A DNA stretch of 64,000 nt. Origin: Mycoplasmopsis californica. Its GTDB lineage: Bacteria > Bacillota_I > Bacilli_A > Mycoplasmatales > Metamycoplasmataceae. The stretch is from contig NZ_CP007521.1 of assembly GCF_000695835.1 (NCBI RefSeq), forward strand, positions 248,001-312,000, given 5' to 3'. Shown here one piece after another: positions 33,439-43,460 of this stretch; the first letter of the stretch is position 1, and every line of letters begins with the position of its first letter. The notes under the pieces were generated by a model. It saw only the letters and a list, made by a program, of their open reading frames with translations. It did no database searches and was not told where the DNA came from. A program made the translations under genes and the position numbers.

Positions 33439-34806
33439 CTATTGAATTTGTGGTATTTCTTTAACTAAATTTTGTTTGCTTTCGGCTTGTGCTTGAAGTT
33501 GAGCGAATTTTCTAAATTGCTCATAGTTTAGTTGCTTGAATTTATTATATCCGGTGTAAATTCCATACGTGTTTTCTTTTAGTGATAAAGATTCAAGAGC
33601 TTTACCAATTAGCTCAGCTTGTTTTTCTGATAAACCTTTACGACCTAAAACAACATCATATGGAGCGGGGTTAGTTAGAGTTAGTGTCCGTATAACTTTA
33701 TTTGTTGGATCGTCATATGGCTTCGAGCTCATAAATCCGGTAGGTTTATAATTATTTGAAATAGCATTGTGTTCAGTTCAGTTGTAGGCGCCTTCATCGT
33801 CAAAACCGATATGTGCAGTTTTTCCGTTTGAATTAGCCTTACCTAGCTGATCTTTAGTTTTTCCAATAATTATGTTTTCATTTTGAGATTGCAAGTACTC
33901 ATTAACATCTTTTAATGTTTTACCAAAGTGGCGTGCTAGAAGTGCTGCTTGATATTTGTAACCGCCCGCACTATCTTTTTTTCTATAAACTATTCCGTGA
34001 GAAATGAATTTTTCTCAATTTTTTTCTTCTCAATCTTTAATTATTTGGTCTCTTTTTTCTTTATCGCCGGCAATTAAGATTGCACCGTGATAAACATATG
34101 TAAGCTTGTCTTTTTCATAAAAAGTTGAGTATTTGGAACCGTCAAATTCAACCTTTTTAGCAGCTTTTGCTTTATCTCAGTCTGGATATTCAAAACCGGT
34201 TTCTTTAACTCATTTTTGATTATTTTTTTCAGCTGCAATTCTTAATTTATCATCTTTTAATCCATCAGTATAAAAATCGGTATCTTGGCTTTGTCAAGTA
34301 AATTTAAGAGTTGCACTTTGTGCAACGAATTTGAAAGGAAATTTGTCTTTTAGCTTATCTCCCTCATATAATTCATTAAGATAAGTTGCGTAGTTTGCGA
34401 TAAAAATGTCTTTTTCTGAATTGTCATTTTCAAGTGTTGAATAGTATTTTGATTTATCATAATCAATTTTTATATCAAAAGACACATCGGGAAGATCTTT
34501 TGTTAATTCATCTTCATTTTTTAATTTATTAAAACGAGACGCTAAAGTTGTTAAAAAAGTTTTTTGGATTTGGGTTTGAGGTTTGCCGTCTTCAGCTAAA
34601 AATCCTGGATTCACCCAAGCATTTGTAATAGTAATTTTAGTGTCTCATGCTTTTTTGATATTTTCGCGAATTTGGTCTGTTGGTGTGGTGTCCTGAGGCT
34701 TTCTATTAGTTGGAGCATCATTAGAACATGAAGCTGCAACAAATATTCCTCCGGTACCAAGTGTCAAAGCAGATAATATAGTTATTATTTTTTTGTTAAT
34801 TTTCAT
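33439..34806 (-). CDS. p37: P37/Cypl-type substrate-binding lipoprotein
   Basis: 455 residues; signal peptide ends FVAASC with Cys27 lipidated. Periplasmic-binding-protein-like domain of the PhnD/P37 family (region with SAGGYKYQAAL, the segment around HIGFDDEGAYNW and PAPYDVVLGRKG near the C-terminus). Several TGA-Trp codons. M. hyorhinis P37 (Cypl) was crystallised with thiamine pyrophosphate bound. That agrees with the TPP riboswitch directly upstream of this gene, so the likely ligand is thiamine pyrophosphate or thiamine. Somewhat longer than P37 (about 400 residues). Confidence 0.85.
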
Positions 34807-34816
34807 ATAAAAAATA

Positions 34817-34920
34817 CTCCTTTGACAAGGAATATAAAACTGGACCTAGCAACGCACGAATTACCGTGATCTGCTAATAGGTATGTTCTCAGCCACAAAA
34901 AGTAGCACCCTTGTCTATAA
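34817..34920 (-). promoter_or_regulatory. TPP riboswitch (THI element) upstream of the P37 operon
   Basis: On the minus strand the conserved TPP-aptamer blocks appear in order: AAGGGTGC, GGCTGAGAA, ACC, then AGATCACGGTAATTCGTGCG and TTGCTAGG. Downstream, TTCCTT/AAGGAG (34832-34817) can form a hairpin that hides the Shine-Dalgarno. The 5' strand of the aptamer, GACAAGG (34915-34909), is exactly complementary to CCTTGTC (34830-34824), giving an antisequestor when TPP is absent. This predicts translational shut-off by TPP. A minus-strand TATAAT (34922-34927) lies just upstream. Confidence 0.85.
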
Positions 34921-35143
34921 AATTATAACAAATGAACCTATTATGAATAGATTTTGTCAATTTGTTCTCATAATAATGCTCTTTTTATCATTTTTACTTA
35001 GATTTAGTTAAATTTGTTAATATTCTTGGAGATATTTTTGACGTTTTCAATAGATTTTGTGTGTATTTTGTTCAAATATTTCCTAATATTTTTGTACTAT
35101 TATTTATTTTGCATTATTAAGGAATAAAATTTTTAATTATTAG

Positions 35144-35149
35144 TATAAT
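35144..35149 (+). promoter_or_regulatory. gyrA -10 box
   Basis: TATAAT in a TAGTATAAT context, the same extended form as at argS. The start codon follows GGAG at 35178-35181. Confidence 0.45.
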
Positions 35150-35185
35150 ATTAATATTAAATATTTAAATTTAAATGGAGTTGTC

Positions 35186-37870
35186 ATGCCAAAAGAAAAA
35201 GATTTAGAAAAAAAATCATTGGAAAAGGAACTTGATACCTTAGGTACTGAAGAGTTAAATGAAGAATTTCTTCCTGAAGAAGAGTTGTTTGTTGCGTTTA
35301 AAAATGAAACGGCGCAAACTGAAACAAATGATGATGAAGAAGAAATACCGCAGAATAAAGAGGATTATGTAGTTCAAAGTCAAATTATTGATGCTCCACA
35401 AGAAGGTCTACATCCGGTGCAAATTGATAAAGAGATGAAAAATTCATTTCTAGAGTATGCAATGAGTGTTATTGTGGCACGGGCATTGCCTGACGCAAGA
35501 GATGGTTTAAAACCTGTTCATCGGCGTATTCTTTTTGATATGAGTGAGTTAGGGATTACACACAACTCACAACATCGCAAGAGTGCTCGTATAGTTGGTG
35601 ATGTTTTAGGTAAATATCACCCTCACGGAGATTCTTCGGTTTATGAGGCTATGGTTCGTATGGCCCAAGATTTTTCGATGCGTTATCCACTAGTGGATGG
35701 TCATGGTAATTTTGGCTCAATTGACGGCGATGGTGCCGCAGCAATGCGTTATACAGAGGCAAGAATGTCAAAAGTTGCTTCTGAAATGCTTGAAGGAATT
35801 AAAAAAGACACAGTTAATTTTGTGGATAACTATGACGCCAGCGAAAAAGAACCGGTTGTTTTGCCATCTCGTTTTCCAAACTTGCTAGTTACCGGAGGTT
35901 CAGGGATTGCGGTTGGTATGGCCACAAATATACCACCTCATAATTTAGTCGAAGCAATTGATGCAACAATTGCAGTTGCAAAAAACCCTGACATTACAAT
36001 TGATGAAATTATGCATCACATGCCTGGCCCCGATTTCCCGACAGGAGCAATAATTGTTGGTAACTCAGGAATTAAAGATGCTTATAGCACAGGTCGTGGA
36101 TCAATTACTATTCGCTCAGTGGCTCGTGTTGAAGAATTTGCGAACGGTCGTAGTCGTATTATCGTGACTGAAATACCATACGAAATTAAGAAAACAGCAA
36201 TTATTGAAAAAATTGCTGAATTAGTTAAAGATAAAGTTGTTGAGGGAATTTCTGATTTACGTGATGAAACAAACCGTGAGGGGATTAGAATTGTAATTGA
36301 TGTAAAAAGAAATATAAATCCGCACGTTTTATTAAATAAGCTGTATCGCCAAACTAATCTACAAGTCAATTACGGAGTTAACTTTGTTGCCTTGGTGGAT
36401 GGCGAACCTAAATTATTGAATGTTAAGCAAGCTATCGAAGTATATTTAAAACATCAAGAAGAAGTTGTTACAAGAAGACTGAAATTCGATTTAGAAAAAG
36501 CCAAAGACAAACTTCACGTTTTAGAAGGTTTAAAAATTGCTGTTGAAAATATTGATGAGGTCATTGCAATAATTAAAAAATCTAAAAATGATGCTGAAGC
36601 ACAAAAAAGTTTAGGTGAGCGTTTTTCACTGAGTGAAAGACAAACGAAGGCAATAGTTGACATGCGTTTAGGTCGTTTAACTGGCTTAGCAATTGAAAAC
36701 ATGATAACTGAAATGAATACACTTATCGCTGAAATTCAATATATTGAATCAATTTTAGCCGATCGTGATAAATTAATTGAATTGATTATTTCTGAATTAA
36801 AAGAAATAAAAGAAAAATATTCTGATTCACGTCGGAGCCAAATTAATTTGGAGTTAGGGGCTAAAATCACAGATGAGGATTTGATTCCACAAAGAAATGT
36901 GGTTATAACAACCTCAACCAAAGGCTATGTAAAAAGAATTGACTTGAACGAATATAAATTGCAACGCCGTGGTGGTGTTGGAATAACTACGATGAAAACT
37001 TATGAAGATGATGATGTTGCATCGCTTGTAACTTGTTCAACTCATACAGATTTATTGTTATTTTCTAATCACGCACGCGTTTATAGAATTAGAGCGCACG
37101 AAGTTCCGGAAATGTCTCGCCAATCAAAAGGGGTGCCATTTATTAATCTTGTACCTTCCCTAAATGTTAAAGAAAATGAAAAAATTATTTCAATTTTACC
37201 AATTGATGACTATGATAGCAGTCGCTACTTATTTACGTCAACTAAACATGGAATTATTAAAAAAACTAAACTTAGCGAATACTCAACTATCCACGCCAGT
37301 GGAAAATATGCTTTTAAATTGCAAGATGGCGATGAATTAGTTCGAGCAATGATTATTGATGAAGAAGCGATTGTTATTTTAGCAAACAATAATGATCGGG
37401 TTGTGAAGTTTCTTTCAAGTGATTTCAGACCGCTTTCACGAACGGCGACAGGTGTTAAAGGAATAAATTTAGGTGAAGATGAAGAGGTTATTTCAGCTTC
37501 AAGCAATAATGAAGGTGATTATGTTTTAACAATCGGTGCCTTAGGATACGGTAAATTAACCCACCATGATGAATTTAGACTTGTTAAGAGGGGTGCTAAG
37601 GGAGTTATCGGCATTAAAGCCTCATCAGCTGGCAAAATTGTGTTTTCTCGTTTTGTAAATCAAGATGATGAGTTATTAATTATTACTTCAGGTGGACTAA
37701 CAATCAGAATTCCTGTGTCACAAATTAGTGAGATAGGCAGAAATTCAAAAGGTGTTAAGATCATTAATCTTAAAAATAATGAACATATTAAAGGTGTTGA
37801 AGTTATTAAAAACAATGCTGAAATAGAGGAGAAAAGCACTGAAAATACTGAAATAAACACACACAATTAA
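35186..37870 (+). CDS. gyrA: DNA gyrase subunit A
   Basis: 894 residues and no Trp codon at all. Topoisomerase II breakage-reunion subunit: winged-helix DNA-binding region, catalytic Tyr189 preceded by Arg188 ([10 protein letters not shown]), tower/coiled coil, and a C-terminal beta-pinwheel with a GyrA-box (QRRGGVG) which separates it from ParC. Residues 1-75 are an acidic Glu/Asp-rich extension absent in E. coli. At the quinolone site, Ser150 and Glu154 correspond to E. coli Ser83 and Asp87, a susceptible-type pattern. gyrB is not adjacent. Confidence 0.96.
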   Translation: MPKEKDLEKKSLEKELDTLGTEELNEEFLPEEELFVAFKNETAQTETNDDEEEIPQNKEDYVVQSQIIDAPQEGLHPVQIDKEMKNSFLEYAMSVIVARALPDARDGLKPVHRRILFDMSELGITHNSQHRKSARIVGDVLGKYHPHGDSSVYEAMVRMAQDFSMRYPLVDGHGNFGSIDGDGAAAMRYTEARMSKVASEMLEGIKKDTVNFVDNYDASEKEPVVLPSRFPNLLVTGGSGIAVGMATNIPPHNLVEAIDATIAVAKNPDITIDEIMHHMPGPDFPTGAIIVGNSGIKDAYSTGRGSITIRSVARVEEFANGRSRIIVTEIPYEIKKTAIIEKIAELVKDKVVEGISDLRDETNREGIRIVIDVKRNINPHVLLNKLYRQTNLQVNYGVNFVALVDGEPKLLNVKQAIEVYLKHQEEVVTRRLKFDLEKAKDKLHVLEGLKIAVENIDEVIAIIKKSKNDAEAQKSLGERFSLSERQTKAIVDMRLGRLTGLAIENMITEMNTLIAEIQYIESILADRDKLIELIISELKEIKEKYSDSRRSQINLELGAKITDEDLIPQRNVVITTSTKGYVKRIDLNEYKLQRRGGVGITTMKTYEDDDVASLVTCSTHTDLLLFSNHARVYRIRAHEVPEMSRQSKGVPFINLVPSLNVKENEKIISILPIDDYDSSRYLFTSTKHGIIKKTKLSEYSTIHASGKYAFKLQDGDELVRAMIIDEEAIVILANNNDRVVKFLSSDFRPLSRTATGVKGINLGEDEEVISASSNNEGDYVLTIGALGYGKLTHHDEFRLVKRGAKGVIGIKASSAGKIVFSRFVNQDDELLIITSGGLTIRIPVSQISEIGRNSKGVKIINLKNNEHIKGVEVIKNNAEIEEKSTENTEINTHN

Positions 37871-37899
37871 GATATTAACATTAATTTAAGGAGTTTGCA

Positions 37900-39414
37900 A
37901 TGCAGGGTAAAATGGATTTTTTAAAAGATAAAATTGCAAGAATTGCTAATTCATTTGTCTTTTATGATATAACTGAAAAAAATCCTGTATCAACAAATTC
38001 TTTTTTATTATTAGCACAAGCGATTAATCAAAATATCGATTCTAAGAGCAATATTTTAATTTCTTTACAGGGTTTTAGTCAAAGTCAATATATCTCAAAG
38101 TTTGCTAAATTTTTGCAATACAGTGGCCACACAATTTATGAGTTTGATACGCCAACTTCAACTCCTTTTATGGTTGATGAATATGCTATGAAGCTACACA
38201 AATTGGATTATTTATTTAAGATAACGGTTGATTCAACAAATTCATTAGTTAGAGTGCATCTTTACAACAAGGATTTAAAACCTTTAAATTCTGAAAGTCT
38301 AAATAATATCTATCAAATATATATTCAAAATAAACCATTTAATTTTAAGTTTAGCGCTCAACCATTAGTTAGGTTAGATTTTGAAGGTTATGTCAATATT
38401 TTGGCAGGTAAAGAGGAAATTTTAAAACCTTTTGTGGACATTAAACCGCGTTATAAAACCATGAGTTTATTAACCCATCGAAACCAACAAGCACTAAAAA
38501 TTATGCGTAAGATATTAACTAATTATGCTAATGAATATCGGATTAAAAATCGTAAAATTTCGGTAAAAAGATTGAAAATAAGACTGAAATTATTCAAAAA
38601 AACTTATTCTAAGCTTGGTATAACTAATGTGATTCATTTCGATGAAATAAATCACATGAATTCATTTTTCTTTGTAAACAATCGCTATCGTTTTTTAGAT
38701 TATCATACTTTAGCTTTAGTCTATTTGGACTTTTATCTTCAAGAGTATAAAAGAGCTAAGTTTGAGGTACAAAAATTTAAAGTTTTAATTCCTTTTGACG
38801 CACCATACAGAATTAAAGAACTCTTAAAACAATATAGCGTTCAATACTCATATTTTGACGAAAACACCTACAAAGATTTATTATTAGATAAAAGCTATGT
38901 TTTCGCATACAACAGCCAGGGTTTTATAGCGAACCCTAAATATTCAACGGAAATTAATAATTATTACTTTTTCGCTTGCTTAATTTGGATGTTAAACTCC
39001 TATGCTAATCGTAATAATTTGTTAAATTTTAAGCTCGAACAAATTGAGCAACAATTTGGGCGAATAAAAACAATTACACGCACTAAAAAAATTAAAATGT
39101 ATAACAACATCGCATTAATTCGCTTTTGCAACTATCTTGCCAAGCAGGGGAATAATAAACAATTTCAACATAAAATAATAGGATGTTGAGAAGGAAATAG
39201 ATTTTATTTATTTTCGGCTTCAAATGAAAAAAAACACCAAATAATTTTTTATTACGATTTTGAAAAGCTTGAATTAAAAGCTGAAATTCGTTTTTGCATG
39301 AGTTATAAGTACAAAAATCATTTTTCAGTATTTGATTGAGTAAAAGCACTGAAATATATACAAAAAACATTTAGTAATTTTAAAATTTTTATTGATAAAA
39401 AAATTGCGAAATAA
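37900..39414 (+). CDS. Degenerate phosphohexomutase-like protein
   Basis: 504 residues, TGA-Trp at 39187 and 39339 region. Residues ~20-120 follow the fold order of phosphoglucomutase/phosphomannomutase: ILISLQGFSQSQYISKFAKFL then GHTIYEFDTPTSTPFM, then a strand (FKITVDSTNS) where active mutases carry the phosphoserine loop TASHNP. That serine motif and the Mg-binding DxDxDR are not found, so catalysis as a mutase is unlikely. Starts behind AAGGAG 30 bases after gyrA, same strand. The relationship is a pattern-based inference; otherwise a hypothetical protein. Confidence 0.45.
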
Positions 39415-39461
39415 TAAAAATACATTTTCTTAAAAAAATTTCAATTTAAATAACTTTATTA

Positions 39462-39617
39462 TATAATTGAAAAGCATATTACAGCAGATTATCATAATAA
39501 ATAATTAATGGTAGTTCATTTGAGTTGAAAGTAAGGTTGCTGCAAACTGAAATCATTAAACTAGCATTATTTTATTAGAGACAATCCCTTTTGATGTTTT
39601 ATGCAGAAAGAGGAAAA
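39462..39617 (+). promoter_or_regulatory. rpsD promoter and structured leader
   Basis: TATAAT at 39462-39467 with TTCAAT 16 bases upstream. The leader is about 140 bases, long for this genome. CAGCAG (39482-39487) can pair with TTGCTG (39537-39542), enclosing an internal region. S4 represses its own synthesis in other bacteria, so an S4-binding leader is plausible but not shown. Confidence 0.4.
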
Positions 39618-40214
39618 ATGAGATATACAGGTCCAGTTTTTAAACAATCACGCCGTTATGGTTTTTCAATTCTAGAAACAGGTAAAGAGTTCTCAAAAGG
39701 TAAAAAAAGAACTTATGCACCAGGCCAACATGGTAATAAACGTGTTAAATTGTCAGACTACGGTTTACACTTATATGAAAAACAAAAAGTTAAATTTGTT
39801 TATGGTTTAACTGAAAAACAAATGAAAAAATTCTTTGAAAGAGCATCTAAAATGAAAGGTGTTTTAGGTACTAACTTAATTCAACTTCTTGAATCTCGCC
39901 TAGATAACTTAGTTTATCGTTCAGGTTTTGCTAACACAAGAAGACAAGCACGTCAATTAGTTGCTCACAACCATTTTATTGTTGATGGTAAAAAAGCAAA
40001 TATTCCATCAATGACAATTAAAGTTGGTCAGACAATTACTCTTAAAGAAAAATCACAAAAAAATGTACAAATTACTGCTAATTTGGAAGCAAAACAAACA
40101 TCAGCTTGAATTAGCTTAAAAGGTTTCGACGCTAAATTTGACCGTTTACCTGAAAGATCAGAAGTATTGCCAGAAATTAAAGAAAACTTAGTTGTTGAGT
40201 TCTACTCTAAATAA
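39618..40214 (+). CDS. rpsD: Ribosomal protein uS4
   Basis: 198 residues, one TGA-Trp at 40107. Primary assembly protein of the 30S subunit. [13 protein letters not shown] start, S4 RNA-binding domain with [22 protein letters not shown]. The frame has an earlier ATG at 39591, but ATG 39618 follows AAAGAGGAAAA and gives the family N-terminus (MRYTGP). Confidence 0.96.
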
Positions 40215-40233
40215 TTAAGGTTAGGAGCTAAAC

Positions 40234-40446
40234 ATGAGAAAAGATATTCACCCACAATACAACATCGTTGATGTTACTTGTTCAACCTGCAATACAAAAT
40301 TTCAATTCGGTACAACTAAAACAGCTATTTCTGTCGACGTTTGCTCAGGTTGTCACGTTGTTTATACCGGTGACAGAGCAAAAACCAAAGCTACAGGTAT
40401 GATTGATAAATTTAATCAACGTCTTGCAAAAACAGCTAAAAAATAA
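40234..40446 (+). CDS. rpmE: Ribosomal protein bL31 (zinc type)
   Basis: 70 residues. MRKDIHPQYN start, CSTC and CSGCH zinc ligands, so the C+ form. Preceded by a ribosome-binding site TTAGGAG, 19 bases after rpsD. Confidence 0.96.
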   Translation: MRKDIHPQYNIVDVTCSTCNTKFQFGTTKTAISVDVCSGCHVVYTGDRAKTKATGMIDKFNQRLAKTAKK

Positions 40447-40458
40447 TAATTAAAATTT

Positions 40459-40483
40459 AAACGCTAGACAGCGTTTATTTTTA
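40459..40483 (+). terminator. Intrinsic terminator of rpsD-rpmE
   Basis: AAACGCT / AGCGTTT stem with loop AGAC, then ATTTTTATTT. Confidence 0.8.
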
Positions 40484-40583
40484 TTTAAAATAATTCTTTC
40501 GTTATCAAGTTAATTAAACAACTTAAACAAGCATAAATAGGTTAATTTTTAGAATTAACTCAAATTATTTGCAAAAATTAAAT

Positions 40584-40610
40584 TTAGCACTCATATTCTT
40601 GCATTGCTAA
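40584..40610 (+). promoter_or_regulatory. CIRCE-like HrcA operator
   Basis: Left arm TTAGCACTC is a perfect CIRCE half-site. After exactly 9 bases the right arm is CATTGCTAA instead of GAGTGCTAA (two mismatches). It lies 32 bases before the hrcA start and upstream of the -10 box, so HrcA should repress its own operon. Confidence 0.7.
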
Positions 40611-40629
40611 ATTATAAAGTGAATTATGA

Positions 40630-40635
40630 TATAAT
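40630..40635 (+). promoter_or_regulatory. hrcA -10 box, probable leaderless start
   Basis: TATAAT ends only 6 bases before ATG 40642, so transcription should begin at or next to the A of the start codon. No Shine-Dalgarno exists upstream. Confidence 0.55.
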
Positions 40636-40641
40636 AAACCT

Positions 40642-41643
40642 ATGAATAGCATCGATTTAAATCAAGAATATAAAATAATTTTAAAAAGTATTATTCAACT
40701 ATATATTGAAACAGGCGTCCCAATCGGTTCTAATGCATTGATTGATCGCTTTAAAATAAATTTTTCAAGCGCAAAAGTTCGTTATATTATGCAAAATTTA
40801 GAGCAAGAAGGATTTTTAGAAAAAACACACACATCAAGTGGTAGAATACCATCTGCACAAGGATATTTGTACTATGCAAAATATTTAGTCCCACATGATT
40901 CACAAACTTTGAGAGAAAAAATTAAAGATATTTTTGCTCACCGAAGACATAATATTGATGAAACTGTAAAAGAAGCTTGTCAAGTAATTTCTGATACAGT
41001 TGGTATCACCTTGGTAACTAGCGAAACGAATGAATCGAGTACACTTAAGAGTATTCAATTAGTGCCACTTAGTGATGCTGAGGCAACGGTTGTGTTGGTC
41101 ACTTCTTTTGGAGAGGTTAGTCACCGTGTTGTTTCTCTTGATTTAAGACGAACAAATATGAATGATTTACGGATTGCGATTCGAATCTTTAAAGAACGTC
41201 TAATTGATGTACCAATTTTAAAATTAAAAGAGACTGCTGATAGTTTAGCACCAATATTAGCGATGCAAATAAAAAACTATGAAAGCATTTTAGAAAGTAT
41301 GGTCAACAATGTTTTTGATTTTGAGTTAAAAAACAAAAACATTGTTTATGGTAAAGATAAAATTATTCTAGCTAATGATATTTCACGACCCGATTTATCA
41401 AATATACTATATTTAATTGAAAATCAATCTATTTGAAAAACAATTGAAAATGATATGGATGATGATTCGAATTTAAAGATTTCAATTCGTGATGACCATA
41501 GCTCAATTATTACTAAAAAAATCAGTGGCGATGCAAAAATTAAAGAGATAAGCCTAGTTGGCGCTAATCGAATGGATTATCGTCGTTCATTAGCTGCGAT
41601 TAGATTACTTGAAGACTTAATTATTGACAAAGAGAAGGAATAA
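40642..41643 (+). CDS. hrcA: Heat-shock repressor HrcA
   Basis: 333 residues, TGA-Trp at 41434. N-terminal winged helix (YIETGVPIGSNALIDRF ... SSAKVRYIMQNLEQEGFLEKTHTSSGRIPS) that binds CIRCE, followed by the GAF-like dimerisation core. Regulates chaperone genes; GroEL-dependent in Bacillus. Its promoter carries a CIRCE-like site. Followed by grpE after 2 bases. Confidence 0.95.
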
Positions 41644-41645
41644 AT

Positions 41646-42467
41646 ATGGCAAATAAAATAGAAAACGGACAAAAATTAAATTTAAATATTAAGGTTTATG
41701 AAGGCGATAAATTTATTAAGGAATTATCACACCGTAACTTTGAATTTATTGTTGGAGAAAACCAAATCCACCCTGACATCGATGCTTTCATTACTAAAAA
41801 AGGATGATCAAAAAAATATAGTTTAATTGTTGATTTTAGCAATCATTCTGACGAAAAATACAATAATAAAATACTTAAATTTGATATATTGAACCTTTCA
41901 ATGCGTTCAATTAATAAAAAAATTGATAAAAAAGATAAGTTAATTCAGGAACTAAAAGTAAAATTGGAAGAATCTGTGTCGGAGTTCAAATTGCTGGGCG
42001 AAAAATTTGTGGCATTAGAAGAAATAAATGATACTTTACGCACTAAGGTTCGCGAACTATCAAACAAAATCAATGCAAATAAAAGAATTACTGCTCCACA
42101 AGAGGAAATTGATCGCATTAAGCAATACGCAATGCAAAAATTCTTTGAAGACTTCGCCAATCCATACGCAACTTTGAAAATAGCTGTTGATTCGGGTTTA
42201 AATACACCCGATTCATCAGTTCAAACATATGTTGGTGGATTTAAAATGGTTTTAAGTATGATTGAAAATGTTTTTGGTGCGCACGGCTTGAAAATAGTTT
42301 CTCCAGAAATTGGTTCGGTTTTTGACCCTTCAACCCAAAAAGTCCTTGATTTTGAGGTTAATAACGATGTTGAAGCAAATACAATATTAAAAGTTAATTC
42401 AGCGGCATATTTACTTCATGACCGAGTAATTAAACCTGCACTAGTTATTCTAAGTAAAAAATCGTAA
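41646..42467 (+). CDS. grpE: GrpE nucleotide-exchange factor with extra N-terminal domain
   Basis: 273 residues. Residues ~85-273 are GrpE: a long coiled coil (LIQELKVKLEESVSEFKLLG) and the C-terminal beta domain with VNSAAYLLHDRVIKPALV. It releases ADP from DnaK. Residues 1-80 are an addition not found in E. coli GrpE; the pattern VYEGDKFIKEL ... FEFIVGENQIHPDIDAFI resembles the FKBP/trigger-factor type of peptidyl-prolyl isomerase domain (inference). dnaK and dnaJ are not next to it. Confidence 0.9.
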
Positions 42468-42475
42468 TTAAGCTT

Positions 42476-42514
42476 GAACTTATAACTCCTATTTTATGAG
42501 TTATAAGTTTTTTA
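42476..42514 (+). terminator. Intrinsic terminator of hrcA-grpE
   Basis: AACTTATAACTC / GAGTTATAAGTT 12-bp stem with a 9-base loop and T-run. Confidence 0.85.
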
Positions 42515-42660
42515 TACGCTCTTTATAAGAAATATTAATTTTGATTAAATGGTATCACTAAATTACAATTATCTTTGTAATTAACATTACAGATAAGCAT
42601 TATTTTTGATGTCTTAAAAAAGAGAATTGATTAGATATAAAAATATAATTTGGGGGATAG

Positions 42661-42871
42661 ATGATTATATTCCGCTAGGGGAAAATATAATTTAGATCAT
42701 CAAATGCATTATATGGCGGATTTCGATGATATCAAAAGTGATATAGACTAGTCTAAATTCATAGCAGAAATCGACGAACAACTTTTTGATAAATATAAGC
42801 TATCAACAGAAGAAAGAGAGTATATAAAAAAATTAATAAAATTTAGAAATGCTACATGATATAAGTGTTAA
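42661..42871 (+). pseudogene. Remnant, possibly the end of a type IIG restriction-modification protein
   Basis: The frame ending in TAA at 42869-42871 reads IDEQLFDKYKLSTEEREYIKKL after an upstream part (MADFDDIKSDID) broken by a TAG at 42748-42750. The pattern 'I-D-x-x-L-F-x-x-Y-x-L-S-x-E-E' is typical of the C-terminal tail of adenine-methylase/type IIG restriction enzymes. No upstream methylase body exists, so this is a fragment. Assignment is weak. Confidence 0.35.
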
Positions 42872-42911
42872 GCTTACCATTGCAACTATCACTTGTGATT
42901 GTTCAGTATAA

Positions 42912-42965
42912 ATTCTTAAAGTAAAATGCCCCTCTTAAAAAATGGATGTATTTTACTTTAAGAAT
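42912..42965. repeat. Perfect 16-bp inverted repeat
   Basis: ATTCTTAAAGTAAAAT (42912-42927) and its exact complement ATTTTACTTTAAGAAT (42950-42965) around a 22-base spacer. No T-run follows, so it is not an ordinary terminator. It sits between remnant coding DNA and a tRNA pair. Confidence 0.7.
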
Positions 42966-43015
42966 GAATAATTTATAATTATTAAAAAAATATTTTTTAA
43001 AATTTATATTTAAGC

Positions 43016-43021
43016 TATAAT
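43016..43021 (+). promoter_or_regulatory. -10 box for tRNA-Thr/tRNA-Leu
   Basis: TATAAT 21 bases before tRNA-Thr. Confidence 0.5.
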
Positions 43022-43042
43022 AGATAAGCAAACAAGCAATAA

Positions 43043-43118
<76 letters not shown>

Positions 43119-43121
43119 TAT

Positions 43122-43206
43122 GCGCGAGTGGTGAAATTGGCAGACACGCTAGATTTAGGCTCTAGTGCTTCACGGCGTGAGGGTTCAAGTCCCTCCTTGC
43201 GCACCA
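43122..43206 (+). tRNA. tRNA-Leu (UAG)
   Basis: 85 bases, class II with extended variable arm; acceptor GCGCGAG/CTTGCGC, CCA encoded, anticodon stem CTAGA/TCTAG with loop TTTAGGC giving UAG. Confidence 0.95.
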
Positions 43207-43219
43207 TATGTTAAATCGC

Positions 43220-43247
43220 CGCCACCTTTGTGGTGGTTTTTTATTTT
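43220..43247 (+). terminator. Intrinsic terminator of the tRNA-Thr/Leu unit
   Basis: CCACC / GGTGG stem with loop TTTGT and a TTTTTTATTTTT tail. Confidence 0.8.
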
Positions 43248-43460
43248 TCCATTACCACAATATTTTCTTCTTGTAATCCACAGTTTTTCCAACATTAGAA
43301 ATGTGCGTTATATTGGCTAAATGCTTATTTTTAAGTTATTTAGGGAAATTAAATTTAAAAATGCTGTACTTATCCACATTTTAGAATAAGAAAAAAGATA
43401 GGCTAAAAACACTATTTACAGTTGCTACAATTTTGTTGTAGGGAGAAAAAAGGAATTAAA

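Noticed and set aside
35821-35829. TGTGGATAA, a DnaA-box match on the minus strand
   Set aside because: Isolated and inside the gyrA coding sequence; expected by chance.
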